64,000 nucleotides of DNA from Dyella_B jejuensis (lineage in GTDB: Bacteria > Pseudomonadota > Gammaproteobacteria > Xanthomonadales > Rhodanobacteraceae): assembly GCF_044904675.1 (NCBI RefSeq), contig NZ_JADIKJ010000013.1:62001-126000 (forward strand), read 5' to 3'. Of this stretch, positions 54,459 through 63,266 are shown one piece after another; within the stretch, counting starts at the first letter, position 1; each line of letters starts with the position of its first letter. Below the pieces are notes generated by a model. The model was not told where the DNA came from, searched no databases, and saw only the letters and a program-made list of their open reading frames with translations. The translations under genes were made by a program, and so were the position numbers.

Positions 54459-55244
54459 ATGTCGATCCTCAATATCTCCGCCTATCGCTTCGTCAGCCTG
54501 GACGATTTGCCCGCGCTGCGTGAGCGCCTGCTCGCGCGCTGCCACGCCTTGGCACTGAAAGGCACGATCCTGCTGGCGCCGGAAGGCATCAACCTGTTCC
54601 TGGCCGGTCCGCGCAACGCGATCGATGCGTTCGTGGCATGGCTGCGCGAGGACTCGCGCTTTGCCGGGCTGCAGGCCAAGGAATCCTTTTCCGAGGACGT
54701 ACCGTTCAAGCGCATGCGCGTGCGCCTGAAGCAGGAAATCATCACCCTGCGCCGGCCTACGATCCGTCCCGAAGGCGGGCGCGCGCCCGCCGTGGACGCG
54801 GCCACGCTCAAGCGCTGGCTCGACCAGGGCCATGACGACGACGGCCGGGAAGTCGTGCTGCTCGATACGCGCAACGCTTATGAAACGGATGTCGGCATGT
54901 TTCCGCAGGCGGTGGATTATCGCTTGAGCAGCTTCACCGGATTGCCGGATGCGCTCGCCGCCGACCAGGCGCGTTACGCGGGCAAGACCGTGGTTTCGTA
55001 TTGCACCGGCGGCATCCGCTGCGAGAAGGCGGTGTTGTATATGCAGGATGTCGGCATGGACGGTGTCTACCAGTTGGAAGGCGGCATCCTGAAATATTTC
55101 GAAGAAGCAGGCGGTGCACACTGGCAAGGCGACTGCTTCGTATTCGACGAACGCGGCGCGGTCGACAAGACGCTGGAACCCTCGCGCTCATGCGGAACGT
55201 GCGCCAGGGCGGAGCGTCAGTCCAGCGACGATACCGCGCCATGA
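54459..55244 (+). CDS. trhO: tRNA uridine(34) hydroxylase, rhodanese-type
   Basis: 261 residues. YceA/TrhO family, oxygen-dependent 5-hydroxylation of U34 in tRNA. N-terminal acylphosphatase-like part (KGTILLAPEGINLFLAGP), then a rhodanese domain with VLLDTRNAYETDVG and active-site Cys in SYCTGGIRCEKAV; Cys-rich end CGTCAR. Sits between bioF and bioH, with an ATGA overlap to bioH at 55241, so it is cotranscribed with biotin genes although functionally unrelated as far as known. Confidence 0.93.
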   Translation: MSILNISAYRFVSLDDLPALRERLLARCHALALKGTILLAPEGINLFLAGPRNAIDAFVAWLREDSRFAGLQAKESFSEDVPFKRMRVRLKQEIITLRRPTIRPEGGRAPAVDAATLKRWLDQGHDDDGREVVLLDTRNAYETDVGMFPQAVDYRLSSFTGLPDALAADQARYAGKTVVSYCTGGIRCEKAVLYMQDVGMDGVYQLEGGILKYFEEAGGAHWQGDCFVFDERGAVDKTLEPSRSCGTCARAERQSSDDTAP

Positions 55245-56014
55245 GCCTGTACATCGAAGTTCGCGGCACCGGCCCGATACCGCTGGTGATGATCCATGGC
55301 TGGGCCATGCACGGCGGCGTATTCGCGCCGCTGGTCGAGGCGCTGGCCAGGCACTGCACCCTGTACCTCGTCGACCTGCCGGGGCATGGCTATTCGCGCG
55401 ATTGCAACCTGCCGCTGGAACCGCACGCTTGCGCACACGCCATCGCGCAGGCGACACCGCCGGCCATCTGGCTGGGCTGGTCGCTTGGCGGACTGGTCGC
55501 GCTCAGCGGCGCCCTGGCCTTGCCGCGGCACGTGCGCGGCCTGGCCATGCTGTGCGCCACGCCGCGCTTCACCAGCGCAAGCGATTGGCCCTACGGCAGG
55601 GATCCCTCCCTGGCGCGGCAACTGGCCATCGATCTGGAAACCGACTACCACGCCACCATCGAACGGTTCCTGGCGCTGGAAGTGATGGGCAGCCCCGATC
55701 CGCGCGGCGACCTGCGCCGGCTGCGCGCCGACGTGTTCGCGCGCGGCGAACCGGACTTGCGCGTTTTGCAGGAAGGCATCCGCATCCTTGACCAGACCGA
55801 TCTGCGTCCTCTTCTCCCCGCATTGCCGGCAGGCAGGAGCTGGTGGAGCGCGGGCCGTCTCGATCGCCTGGTGCATCCGGATGCCATGCAATGGTCAGCC
55901 GCCGCGGGCGCAGGCACCTTTCATGTGGTCGCCCATGCCGGACACGCGCCCTTCCTCAGTCACGCCGATGCGGTAGCACAGACGCTGCTTCCCTGGCTCG
56001 AGAGTTTTCCATGA
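55241..56014 (+). CDS. bioH: Pimeloyl-ACP methyl ester carboxylesterase
   Basis: 257 residues. Alpha/beta hydrolase that ends pimelate elongation by removing the methyl ester. MIHGWAMHGGVF, nucleophile GWSLGG near Ser79, Asp in SAGRLDRLVHP and His in HAGHAPFLSH. ATG 55241 overlaps the trhO stop and ATGA 56011 links to bioC. Confidence 0.93.
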   Translation: MSLYIEVRGTGPIPLVMIHGWAMHGGVFAPLVEALARHCTLYLVDLPGHGYSRDCNLPLEPHACAHAIAQATPPAIWLGWSLGGLVALSGALALPRHVRGLAMLCATPRFTSASDWPYGRDPSLARQLAIDLETDYHATIERFLALEVMGSPDPRGDLRRLRADVFARGEPDLRVLQEGIRILDQTDLRPLLPALPAGRSWWSAGRLDRLVHPDAMQWSAAAGAGTFHVVAHAGHAPFLSHADAVAQTLLPWLESFP

Positions 56015-56892
56015 GCGACTACCAGGTCGACACGCACCGCGTGCGCGCCAATTTCAGCCACGCGGCCAGCAGCTATGAGCAGCACGACGCGCTCCAGCGC
56101 GAGGTACAGCAACAGCTGCTCGAACGCCTGGATTTCTACCCGCAGCAACCCGAACGGGTGATCGATGTAGGCGCAGGCACGGGACGCGGAAGCGCGCAGC
56201 TCAGGAAGCGCTATGCGAAAGCACAGGTCATCGCCGTGGATGCGGCATTGCCCATGTTGCGTGCCGCGAAAACGCATGCCGGGTGGCTCAAGCCGTTCCT
56301 GCGGGTATGCGGCGAGGCCACCGCGCTGCCGCTGCCCGATCACAGCGTGGACGTGTTGCATTCCAACTTGTGCTTCCAATGGATCGATGACCTGCCCGCC
56401 CTGTTCGGCGAATGCGTGCGGGTGCTCAAGCCTGGCGGCATGCTGCTTTTCTCGAGCTTCGGCCCAGACACGCTGCGCGAACTGCGCGCCGCCTGGGCGT
56501 CCGTGGACCAGCATTCCCACGTGAGCCGCTTCCTGGACATGCACGACCTGGGCGATGCCATGATCAACGCCGGCCTGCGCGATCCGGTGCTGGACGTGGA
56601 TCGCTACACGCTGACCTACAGCGAGCCGAAAGCGTTATTGCGGGAGCTGAAAGGCCTTGGCGCCACGCATGCCGATCGCGGTCGCGAGCGAGGACTGACC
56701 GGCAAGCATCACTTCCAGCACATGCTGGCCGCCTATGAGGCCATGCGGGTGGACGGACGCATCCCTGCAACCTGGGAAGTGGTGACCGCGCACGCCTGGG
56801 GGCCGCCGCCGGGGCAATCGCGACGCGCGAAAGGCGGCGGCGAAATCGCGAGCTTTTCCCTCGACAGCCTGCGCGGCTCACGCCGGCGCTGA
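56011..56892 (+). CDS. bioC: Malonyl-ACP O-methyltransferase
   Basis: 293 residues. SAM methyltransferase that starts pimelate synthesis by methylating malonyl-ACP. RVRANFSHAASSYEQHDALQREV at the start, SAM motif IDVGAGTGRGSAQL, NLCFQWIDDLP, FSSFGPDTLRELR and DMHDLGDAM are BioC signatures. Last gene of the biotin cluster. Confidence 0.95.
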   Translation: MSDYQVDTHRVRANFSHAASSYEQHDALQREVQQQLLERLDFYPQQPERVIDVGAGTGRGSAQLRKRYAKAQVIAVDAALPMLRAAKTHAGWLKPFLRVCGEATALPLPDHSVDVLHSNLCFQWIDDLPALFGECVRVLKPGGMLLFSSFGPDTLRELRAAWASVDQHSHVSRFLDMHDLGDAMINAGLRDPVLDVDRYTLTYSEPKALLRELKGLGATHADRGRERGLTGKHHFQHMLAAYEAMRVDGRIPATWEVVTAHAWGPPPGQSRRAKGGGEIASFSLDSLRGSRRR

Positions 56893-57126
56893 TCGAACGT
56901 TACTTCTACGCGCCTGGAACGCGGGTCCCCGAAGCAGATGTCGTGGCGGCGCCGGGCGCCAAGGTCGAGCCTGGGCGCATTGCCGGTCATCCGTTGATGG
57001 TTGTCGTCGAGTTGCCGGATATGTGCCTGGCCCTTCATGACGATGGCGCGCAGGTCACGCGAATAATGGAAACAAGCCCTGACGCCGCCGCTCCTTGAAC
57101 GGATGACATGCGGCATGTCTTCGCGC
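56893..57126. other. Gap after bioC with an unassigned open frame
   Basis: A plus-strand frame (codons from about 56889 to TGA 57096) reads smoothly with normal GC-rich codon use but has no proper start codon upstream except inside bioC in another frame; first internal starts give only 35-50 residues. No family recognised. Could be a gene remnant. Confidence 0.3.
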
Positions 57127-57705
57127 TTATCGCCTGGCGGCGCAGGGCTTATGCCGGAAGCATTCGAGCAGATGGTCATTGACCATTCCGGTGGCCTGCA
57201 TGAAGGCATAGCAGATCGTGGTACCGACAAAGCGGAAACCGCGCTTTTTCAGGTCCTTGCTCATCCGGTCCGACAATGGCGTACTGGCAGGTACGTCGCT
57301 GCGGGTGCGCCAGTTGTTGCAGATCGGCTTGCCGTCGACGAAGGACCATAGGTATGCATCGAGGCTGCCGTGTTCGGCAATGACCTGCAACGCGGCCTTG
57401 GCATTGTCGCGTACCGAGGTCATCTTCAGGCGATTACGGATCAGGCCCGGATCGAGCAGCAGTGCCTCCAGTTCGCGATCCTTCATCGCGGCGACGCGCG
57501 CGATCTCGAACCCATGGAACGCACGGCGATAGTTGTCGCGCTTGTGCAATACCGTGCGCCAGGACAAGCCAGCCTGGGCACCTTCCAGGCACAGAAATTC
57601 GAACAAGGCGCGATCGTCGTGCAGCGGCATGCCCCACTCGGTATCGTGGTATGCCTGCATCAATTCGCCATCGGCCGCCCAATGGCAACGTATGCGTGCA
57701 GTCAC
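57127..57705 (-). CDS. tag: DNA-3-methyladenine glycosylase I
   Basis: 192 residues. Removes 3-methyladenine from DNA. RCHWAADGELMQAYHDTEWG near the start and HLLECF near the end supply the zinc-snap ligands (Cys7, His20, and the later His and Cys). GLSWRTVLHKRDNYRRAF and GFRFVGTTICYAFMQATGMVNDH are the family blocks. GTG start at 57705. Confidence 0.95.
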   Translation of the reverse strand: MTARIRCHWAADGELMQAYHDTEWGMPLHDDRALFEFLCLEGAQAGLSWRTVLHKRDNYRRAFHGFEIARVAAMKDRELEALLLDPGLIRNRLKMTSVRDNAKAALQVIAEHGSLDAYLWSFVDGKPICNNWRTRSDVPASTPLSDRMSKDLKKRGFRFVGTTICYAFMQATGMVNDHLLECFRHKPCAARR

Positions 57706-57804
57706 TGCGCACTCCCTATTTTTCAGCCAACATTGGCGATGCAGGATAGCGCGCGCCGTCGTCGCGGATCAGCCGCCACGGATAGCATTCGATCGAGGAC
57801 GCGC

Positions 57805-58755
57805 CTACCAAGGCAACCGGTCGATATCCACGTTGCCACCGGTCAGCACCAGGCCGATGCGACAGCCCGCGAAGCGATCGCGCTGCTTGAGCAGCGCCGC
57901 CAGCACGGTGGCGCTCGATACCTCCACCACCAGCTTGAGGTTCTGCCACAGCAGTTTCATGGCCGCGATGGTTTCCTCGTCACTGACGGTGATGACTTCG
58001 ACCCGATGCTCGCGCAAGACCTCCAAATTCGGCTCACCGATCAAGGTGCGCAAACCATCGCAGACGGTATCCGGGACGAACGATTCGATACGTGCGCCGC
58101 GCGCCAGCGACTGCGCGGCATCGTCCGCGCCAGCAGGCTCGGCACCCAAGACGGCAAGCGCCGGATTCATGCCATGCGCGGCAATCGCACATCCAGACAG
58201 CAGGCCGCCGCCGCCGACCGGGGCGATGATCGTGTCCAGCCCGGCGCTTTGCTGCAGCAGTTCGAGCATCGCTGTGCCCTGGCCGGCGATAACGCGGGTA
58301 TCGGCGTAGGGATGGACCAGGATGGCGCCCGTGGCCTGCTGCACCTGGGCAGCCTTCGCTTCACGCGCGGCGATGGTGGGCGCGCAGCGATGCATGATCG
58401 CACCGGCCCGCTCGATCGCCTCGACCTTCGCGCGCACGGCGCCCTCCGGCACGACCACGTGCGCGGGAATGCCGCGGGTCGCGGCAGCCATCGCGAGCGC
58501 ATTGCCATGATTGCCGGAGGAATGCGTGACCACGCCATGCCTGGCCTCGTCATCGGCAAGCGACCACACCGCGTTGCAGGCGCCGCGAAACTTGAACGCG
58601 CCGCCGCGCTGCAGGTTCTCGCACTTGAAATGCAGCTCCGCGCCGAGCAGATCTTCCAGTGCCGCGCTTCGCAACACTGGCGTGATGGTAGCGTGCGGCG
58701 CGATGCGGGCGGCCGCATCGCGAATCTGCTCGAGGCCAGGCAATGTCACGCTCAT
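57805..58755 (-). CDS. PLP-dependent threonine/serine dehydratase (or racemase)
   Basis: 316 residues, fold-type II PLP enzyme without the ACT domains of IlvA. PLP lysine in GGAFKFRGACNAV, SSGNHGNALAMAA, and the glycine loop PVGGGGLLSG. Resembles catabolic threonine dehydratase and serine racemase. ATG 58755 chosen; it overlaps the stop of the aldose epimerase gene by 4 bp, so the two are coupled. Substrate choice between threonine, serine and other hydroxyamino acids is open. Confidence 0.87.
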   Translation of the reverse strand: MSVTLPGLEQIRDAAARIAPHATITPVLRSAALEDLLGAELHFKCENLQRGGAFKFRGACNAVWSLADDEARHGVVTHSSGNHGNALAMAAATRGIPAHVVVPEGAVRAKVEAIERAGAIMHRCAPTIAAREAKAAQVQQATGAILVHPYADTRVIAGQGTAMLELLQQSAGLDTIIAPVGGGGLLSGCAIAAHGMNPALAVLGAEPAGADDAAQSLARGARIESFVPDTVCDGLRTLIGEPNLEVLREHRVEVITVSDEETIAAMKLLWQNLKLVVEVSSATVLAALLKQRDRFAGCRIGLVLTGGNVDIDRLPW

Positions 58756-59759
58756 GGGATCTCGATCTCCACGCCGCAACGGAACACTCTTTCCGTGCCG
58801 GGCTCCAGCCGGATCGCATTGGCGCAATCGGGCCGGTTAAAGGCGTTCGACATGCTTTCCATCGGCTCCAGGGCGACGGCGCGGCGCACGTCGCGGGTAA
58901 CCGTGTCCGCGGTGAATACCAGCACGATCCCATGCTCTTGCCACATGCTGATGCGCACGCCGCTGGCCGGATCGCGCAAGTGAGTGCGCGCGCGGCCGTC
59001 GGCGTCGAGCACGAGGTCGGCGAAGGCGTTATCGATCCTGGCGCTGCCAATTGGCTTTGATTTGCGAAAATCCAACTCCGTTGGCGCCGCATCCAGCGGC
59101 TGATACGCCTGCGCGCCCGGCAGCGGAATGTAGTCGGCGGTGGTGCGGACCAGCGCACGCGCCGGCACCTGCAACTCCCAGGTATCGACAGCGCTGTCGC
59201 CCATACGGAAATAAGGGTGCCAGCCGAAGAAACACGGCGCCGCCGTCTCGCCGACATTGCGCATGCTGACCTGCAGCGACAAGCCGCGGGCGTCGAGCGT
59301 ATAGGTCACGGCAAGATCGATCGCAAACGGATAGCCCGCGAACGCGCCGGGCCGGATCGCCGAGGTAGCGAAGGTGATGTGGGCACCGTCGCCATCGACA
59401 TGCTGGATCACCACATCGAAATCCACCCCGCGCACGAAACCGTGCCGGCTGGCGCGCTGCGCCCCTTCGACGCCCGGCTGCAAGTCATGGGACTGTCCAT
59501 CGAACGTATAGCGTGCGTCGTCGATGCGGTTGGCGAACGGCGCCATGATGGCGAAACGCGAGCCGGGCCGGCTGTCCAGTTCCGCACCGTCGCGGTAGCC
59601 GTCGGCCAGTTGCTGAAACTCGCCGGCAATGCGCTGTTCGAGGGAAACCAGGGTCGCCCCGCGGCGCGCTATGCGCACGCGGCGTCCACGCCCGGCATCG
59701 TCAAGAACGAATACATCGTGCGGCCCCATCTGCGTCTTTTCGATCGTGAACTCGCTCAT
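58752..59759 (-). CDS. Aldose 1-epimerase family protein
   Basis: 335 residues, galactose-mutarotase fold. Catalytic His in RASRHGFVRG and in FGWHPYFRMG, catalytic Glu in VALEPMESMSNAFNRPD; also FANRIDDARYTFDG. Interconverts sugar anomers; probably a general mutarotase or glucose-6-phosphate epimerase relative. Divergent from pepN, 66 bp between starts. Confidence 0.88.
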   Translation of the reverse strand: MSEFTIEKTQMGPHDVFVLDDAGRGRRVRIARRGATLVSLEQRIAGEFQQLADGYRDGAELDSRPGSRFAIMAPFANRIDDARYTFDGQSHDLQPGVEGAQRASRHGFVRGVDFDVVIQHVDGDGAHITFATSAIRPGAFAGYPFAIDLAVTYTLDARGLSLQVSMRNVGETAAPCFFGWHPYFRMGDSAVDTWELQVPARALVRTTADYIPLPGAQAYQPLDAAPTELDFRKSKPIGSARIDNAFADLVLDADGRARTHLRDPASGVRISMWQEHGIVLVFTADTVTRDVRRAVALEPMESMSNAFNRPDCANAIRLEPGTERVFRCGVEIEIP

Positions 59760-59825
59760 CCGCTTGTCCTGTGGGGAAGGGGCCTCATGTTAGCCTGATA
59801 CGTCCCCGTTCATCCCGTGTGCCGC

Positions 59826-62483
59826 ATGACCCTCGTCAACGAACTCGCCACCCCGCCGATCCGCCTGCGTGACTATCACCAACCCGCCTGGTCGGTAGAT
59901 ACCGTTGAGCTGGAGGTCGAACTGGATATCGACTGCACCGAAGTGTCATCACGCCTGGTATTGCGTGGTGCCGCCACCACGCCATCGACACCGCTGCGCC
60001 TGGATGGCGAAGGCCTGGAATTGCTGGCGATCTCGCTCGATGGCAAGGCGCTCGGCAGCGATGCCTACCGTTACGACAAGGGCGTGCTGGAAGTGGATGG
60101 CGTGCACGATGGCAGTGTGCTGCAGACGCGCGTGCGGATCCGCCCCGCCGCCAACACGGCGCTGGAAGGCCTGTATCTGTCGGGTTCGCGTGACAGCGGC
60201 TTTCTGTTGACGCAATGCGAGGCCGAAGGCTTTCGCCACATCACCTTCTTTCCCGATCGGCCGGATGTACTGGCCCGCTATACCGTCACCTTGCGTGCCG
60301 ATCGCGCGCGTTTCCCGGTGCTGCTTGCCGGCGGCAACCCGGATGGCCAAGGCGGGCTCGCGGACGGCCGCCACTGGGCGCGATTCGTGGACCCGCATCC
60401 CAGGCCCAGCTATCTGTTCGCACTGGTGGCCGGCCGCCTGGAACACATCCAGCGCGAGTACATCACCGCGGACGGCCGCCCGGTAAAACTGGTGATCTGG
60501 TCGGAGGCGAATGTCATCGATTGTTGCCATTACGCACTCGATGCGCTGGAACGCGCGATGCGCTGGGACGAACGCACCTACGGACGCCAGTACGACCTGG
60601 ATGTATTCCATGTCGTGGCCACGCACGATTTCAACATGGGCGCGATGGAGAACAAGGGACTGAATATCTTCAACGCGAAATACCTGCTGGCCGATCCGGA
60701 TAGCAGCACGGATGAGGAATATCGCGCCGTCGAAGCAGTGGTGGCGCACGAATATTTCCACAACTGGACCGGTAACCGCGTGACCTGTCGCGACTGGTTC
60801 CAGCTTTCCTTGAAGGAAGGCCTTACCGTATTCCGGGAACAGCAGTTTTCGGCGGAAATGAATTCGCCACCGTTGAAGCGCATCGAGGATGTATCGCTGC
60901 TGCGCCGCACGCAATTCCCGGAAGACGCCGGCCCGCTGGCGCATCCGGTGCGTCCGGCCGAATATCGCGAGATCAATAATTTCTATACCGCGACCGTCTA
61001 TGAAAAGGGCTCGGAACTGGTGCGCATGCTCGCCGGCCGGCTCGGCCAGCATGGTTTCCGCCATGGCATGGACCTGTATTTCGAACGCCACGACGGACAG
61101 GCGGCAACGATCGAGCATTTCCTCGCCGCCCTGGGCGACGCCAACGATATCGACCTGACGCCGTACCTGGCGTGGTACGCGCAGCCAGGTACGCCGCGCC
61201 TGCATGCCAAGGGCCAATACGACCCGGCACGCCGCGAATACACGCTTACGCTGTCGCAACAGATGCGACCTGCGTCGAGCCAGCCCGACAAGATGCCTCT
61301 GCCGATTCCGGTGAAGCTATCGTTGTTCGATCAGCACGGTCGCATGCTGCCCTTGCATGGCGAGGATTTCGGTGGAGGGATACCGCAAACCGAAAGCGTG
61401 ATCGTCCTCGACAAGGCCGCGCAGCATTTCATTTTCCGCCACGTCGATGCGCCACCGGTGCCATCGCTGCTGCGTGGCTTTTCCGCTCCGGTGGTACTCG
61501 AATGCGACTACACGCCCGCGGAACTGGCCTTGTTGCTGACGCACGATGCGGATGGGTTCAATCGCTGGGAAGCCGGACAGCAGCTGGCCATGCTTGCCTT
61601 TGACAGCCTCCAGGGCACGCACGACGCCAAGGCGTGCGATGCCTGGTGCGATGCGTTGGCCGCCCTGTTCCAGCATTCCACGGTCGATGATGCGCTGCTC
61701 GCCGACCTGCTGACGCCGCCGGGTGAAATCGAGTTTGCCGACCGGCAACTTGAAGTGGATCCGGCGAAAATCCATGTGCGACGGCAAGCGCTGCAACATC
61801 GCCTGGCCACGCACATCGGCGCGCAGGCGCTGCTCGAGCGTTACCGGACATTGGCCGCCGACACCAGCCATCGGCTCGACGCCGGCAGCCAGGCCGGGCG
61901 TCGTCTCAAGCGCCGCGTGCTGGAGTTGCTTGCCTTGCTGGATGCGGATCAGGCCCATGACCTGGCGGCACGGCAATTCGAAAACGCCAAGGGCATGACC
62001 GACCGGCTTGCCGCGCTCGGCGTGCTGGTACGCGATCGCGCATGGCAGGCTGCAGATGCGCTCGTCAGCTTCCGCGAACGCTACGCGGACAATCCGTTGG
62101 CGTTGGACAAATGGTTCACCGTGCAGGCCCAGGTGCCCGGCGAGGCAGCGCTCGCCATCGTCCAGCAACTGGAAGGCGATCCGGCGTTTACCCTGAAAAA
62201 TCCAAACCGCGCGCGCGCTTTGTTCGGCGCCTTCGCCAGCGCCAACCCCAGCGGGTTTCATCGCATCGACGGCGCCGGCTATCGGCTGTTTGCCGAACGG
62301 CTGATCCAACTGGATGCGCTCAACCCGCAGATCGCAGCGCGCCTGGCGACGGCCTTCAACGGGTGGCAGCGGCTGGAGCCGGTCCGGCGCGAAGCGGCCC
62401 GCTTGGCGCTTGGCGCACTTGCGCAACGCCAGGAGCTATCGCGCAATCTGGGCGAGATCATCGGCAATGTGCTGCAGCACTGA
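59826..62483 (+). CDS. pepN: Aminopeptidase N
   Basis: 885 residues, cytoplasmic M1 zinc aminopeptidase of the E. coli PepN type. GAMENKGLNIFN near residue 275, HEYFHNWTGNRVTCRDWFQLSLKEGLTVFREQ with HExxH-18-E, then the DUF3458 Ig-like domain and a long helical C-terminal domain. No signal peptide, unlike the M1 enzyme at 23 kb. ATG 59826 preferred over GTG 59817. Confidence 0.96.
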   Translation: MTLVNELATPPIRLRDYHQPAWSVDTVELEVELDIDCTEVSSRLVLRGAATTPSTPLRLDGEGLELLAISLDGKALGSDAYRYDKGVLEVDGVHDGSVLQTRVRIRPAANTALEGLYLSGSRDSGFLLTQCEAEGFRHITFFPDRPDVLARYTVTLRADRARFPVLLAGGNPDGQGGLADGRHWARFVDPHPRPSYLFALVAGRLEHIQREYITADGRPVKLVIWSEANVIDCCHYALDALERAMRWDERTYGRQYDLDVFHVVATHDFNMGAMENKGLNIFNAKYLLADPDSSTDEEYRAVEAVVAHEYFHNWTGNRVTCRDWFQLSLKEGLTVFREQQFSAEMNSPPLKRIEDVSLLRRTQFPEDAGPLAHPVRPAEYREINNFYTATVYEKGSELVRMLAGRLGQHGFRHGMDLYFERHDGQAATIEHFLAALGDANDIDLTPYLAWYAQPGTPRLHAKGQYDPARREYTLTLSQQMRPASSQPDKMPLPIPVKLSLFDQHGRMLPLHGEDFGGGIPQTESVIVLDKAAQHFIFRHVDAPPVPSLLRGFSAPVVLECDYTPAELALLLTHDADGFNRWEAGQQLAMLAFDSLQGTHDAKACDAWCDALAALFQHSTVDDALLADLLTPPGEIEFADRQLEVDPAKIHVRRQALQHRLATHIGAQALLERYRTLAADTSHRLDAGSQAGRRLKRRVLELLALLDADQAHDLAARQFENAKGMTDRLAALGVLVRDRAWQAADALVSFRERYADNPLALDKWFTVQAQVPGEAALAIVQQLEGDPAFTLKNPNRARALFGAFASANPSGFHRIDGAGYRLFAERLIQLDALNPQIAARLATAFNGWQRLEPVRREAARLALGALAQRQELSRNLGEIIGNVLQH

Positions 62484-62493
62484 GCCCTGTTAA

Positions 62494-62525
62494 CGCGAAC
62501 GGCGACCATGCTGGTCGCCGTCGCG
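62494..62525. terminator. Hairpin after pepN
   Basis: 14-bp stem with one bulged A (62494-62508 with 62512-62525) and a 3-nt loop, 10 bp after the pepN stop and 24 bp before the 3' end of the convergent small gene. No U-tract. Confidence 0.55.
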
Positions 62526-62548
62526 GGGCGGTGCGTTGAACGTTGCGC

Positions 62549-62734
62549 TCAGGCCGGCAGGTGACCCAATTCGCTGAGCAAATGACTCATGCGCGATTCC
62601 AGGCGCGGGCGCAGTTGCTGTTGTTGCGCCGAGTCGCGCTCGACCAGATGATCCATCGCCATTTCGAGGCGACCGATTTCGATCATCAGGTCGTGCCGCA
62701 GGTACACCGGTGCGAATTCGTTGCTGTTATCCAT
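62549..62734 (-). CDS. Small helical protein of unknown function
   Basis: 61 residues from ATG 62734 (MDNSNEFAPVYLRHDLM...). Charged and helix-prone (MIEIGRLEMAMDHLVERDSAQQQQLRPRLESRMSHLL), likely a short coiled coil. No family recognised. A perfect CRP/Clp-type site lies 54-69 bp upstream of its start, so it may be cAMP/c-di-GMP-regulated. Confidence 0.6.
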   Translation of the reverse strand: MDNSNEFAPVYLRHDLMIEIGRLEMAMDHLVERDSAQQQQLRPRLESRMSHLLSELGHLPA

Positions 62735-62787
62735 GCCACATCTCGTCGTTGTCTCGCATCTGGAATGCTGCAACAGGCGTGCCAGCC

Positions 62788-62803
62788 TGTGATACAGATC
62801 ACA
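62788..62803. promoter_or_regulatory. CRP/Clp-type binding site
   Basis: TGTGATACAGATCACA matches TGTGA-N6-TCACA perfectly and is symmetric over TGTGAT/ATCACA. Lies 54 bp upstream of the small minus-strand gene and about 130 bp upstream of the plus-strand mini-ORF at 62931, so it may act in either direction. Confidence 0.7.
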
Positions 62804-62930
62804 TAATGTTTTCGCTCCCGATCACGCAGTGACCCTCTGCGTCAGCAGCTGCCGTTCACCGGCATAAATTTGCGTTTCAGTCACTTCATGTTCACGCGGT
62901 TAGGGCGATGATCGCTCCACGCAAACGGGG

Positions 62931-63014
62931 GTGCGGCGCTTCGCCGTGCAGTTCAAGAATTACCAGTTTCTGGCGCCCGGCAATACGGTCATCCTGGATT
63001 CCCCCTGTTCCTGA
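62931..63014 (+). CDS. 27-codon ORF in structured region upstream of mnmG
   Basis: GTG 62931 after an ACGGGG stretch, ending TGA 63012. The peptide (RRFAVQFKNYQFLAPGNTVILDSPCS) has balanced, protein-like composition. Its last third overlaps the 5' arm of a long hairpin and its stop codon lies in the loop, so translation would open the hairpin. Leader peptide, small protein, or chance; an ATG frame at 62908 overlaps in a different frame. Confidence 0.35.
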   Translation: MRRFAVQFKNYQFLAPGNTVILDSPCS

Positions 63015-63047
63015 GACCGCCGGGCGCCAGATCTCTTTCAAGAGATC
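62970..63047 (+). ncRNA. Candidate structured RNA element
   Basis: CTGGCGCCCGG (62970-62980) pairs perfectly with 63020-63030; after a 5-nt bulge CGGTC pairs with GACCG (62986-62990 with 63015-63019), enclosing a 24-nt loop. A second hairpin ATCTCT-TTCA-AGAGAT (63031-63046) follows at once, then A7, then the terminator. No Rfam-type class recognised by eye. Confidence 0.4.
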
Positions 63048-63049
63048 GC

Positions 63050-63080
63050 AAAAAAACGACGGCGCCCAATGGGCGCCGTC
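63050..63080. terminator. Strong bidirectional terminator upstream of mnmG
   Basis: Perfect 10-bp stem GACGGCGCCC/GGGCGCCGTC (63058-63067 with 63071-63080), 3-nt loop. On the minus strand it is followed by seven U; on the plus strand by the weaker UUGCUUCC. Ideal for a minus-strand transcript, yet no minus-strand gene is seen to its right within the window. Confidence 0.75.
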
Positions 63081-63266
63081 TTGCTTCCTGTCCCGGTACG
63101 CGAATGGACCCCTGCCGTCCTATCTCAGCGCGCGAATCGCGCGGCCTCTGCCCGTGAAAGTGCAGCGAATATCATGCAGAAACCATGCCAGCCATAGCAG
63201 GTAATGCCGTCGCGATGGCCGCGCATTATCATAAGCCTTTGTCCGCCGATCGATTTTACCTATCCG
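63081..63266 (+). promoter_or_regulatory. mnmG upstream region
   Basis: 186 bp between the terminator and mnmG. A -10-like TATCAT/CATAAG stretch lies around 63228-63237 (GCATTATCATAAGCC). No clear -35 or operator seen. Confidence 0.35.
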
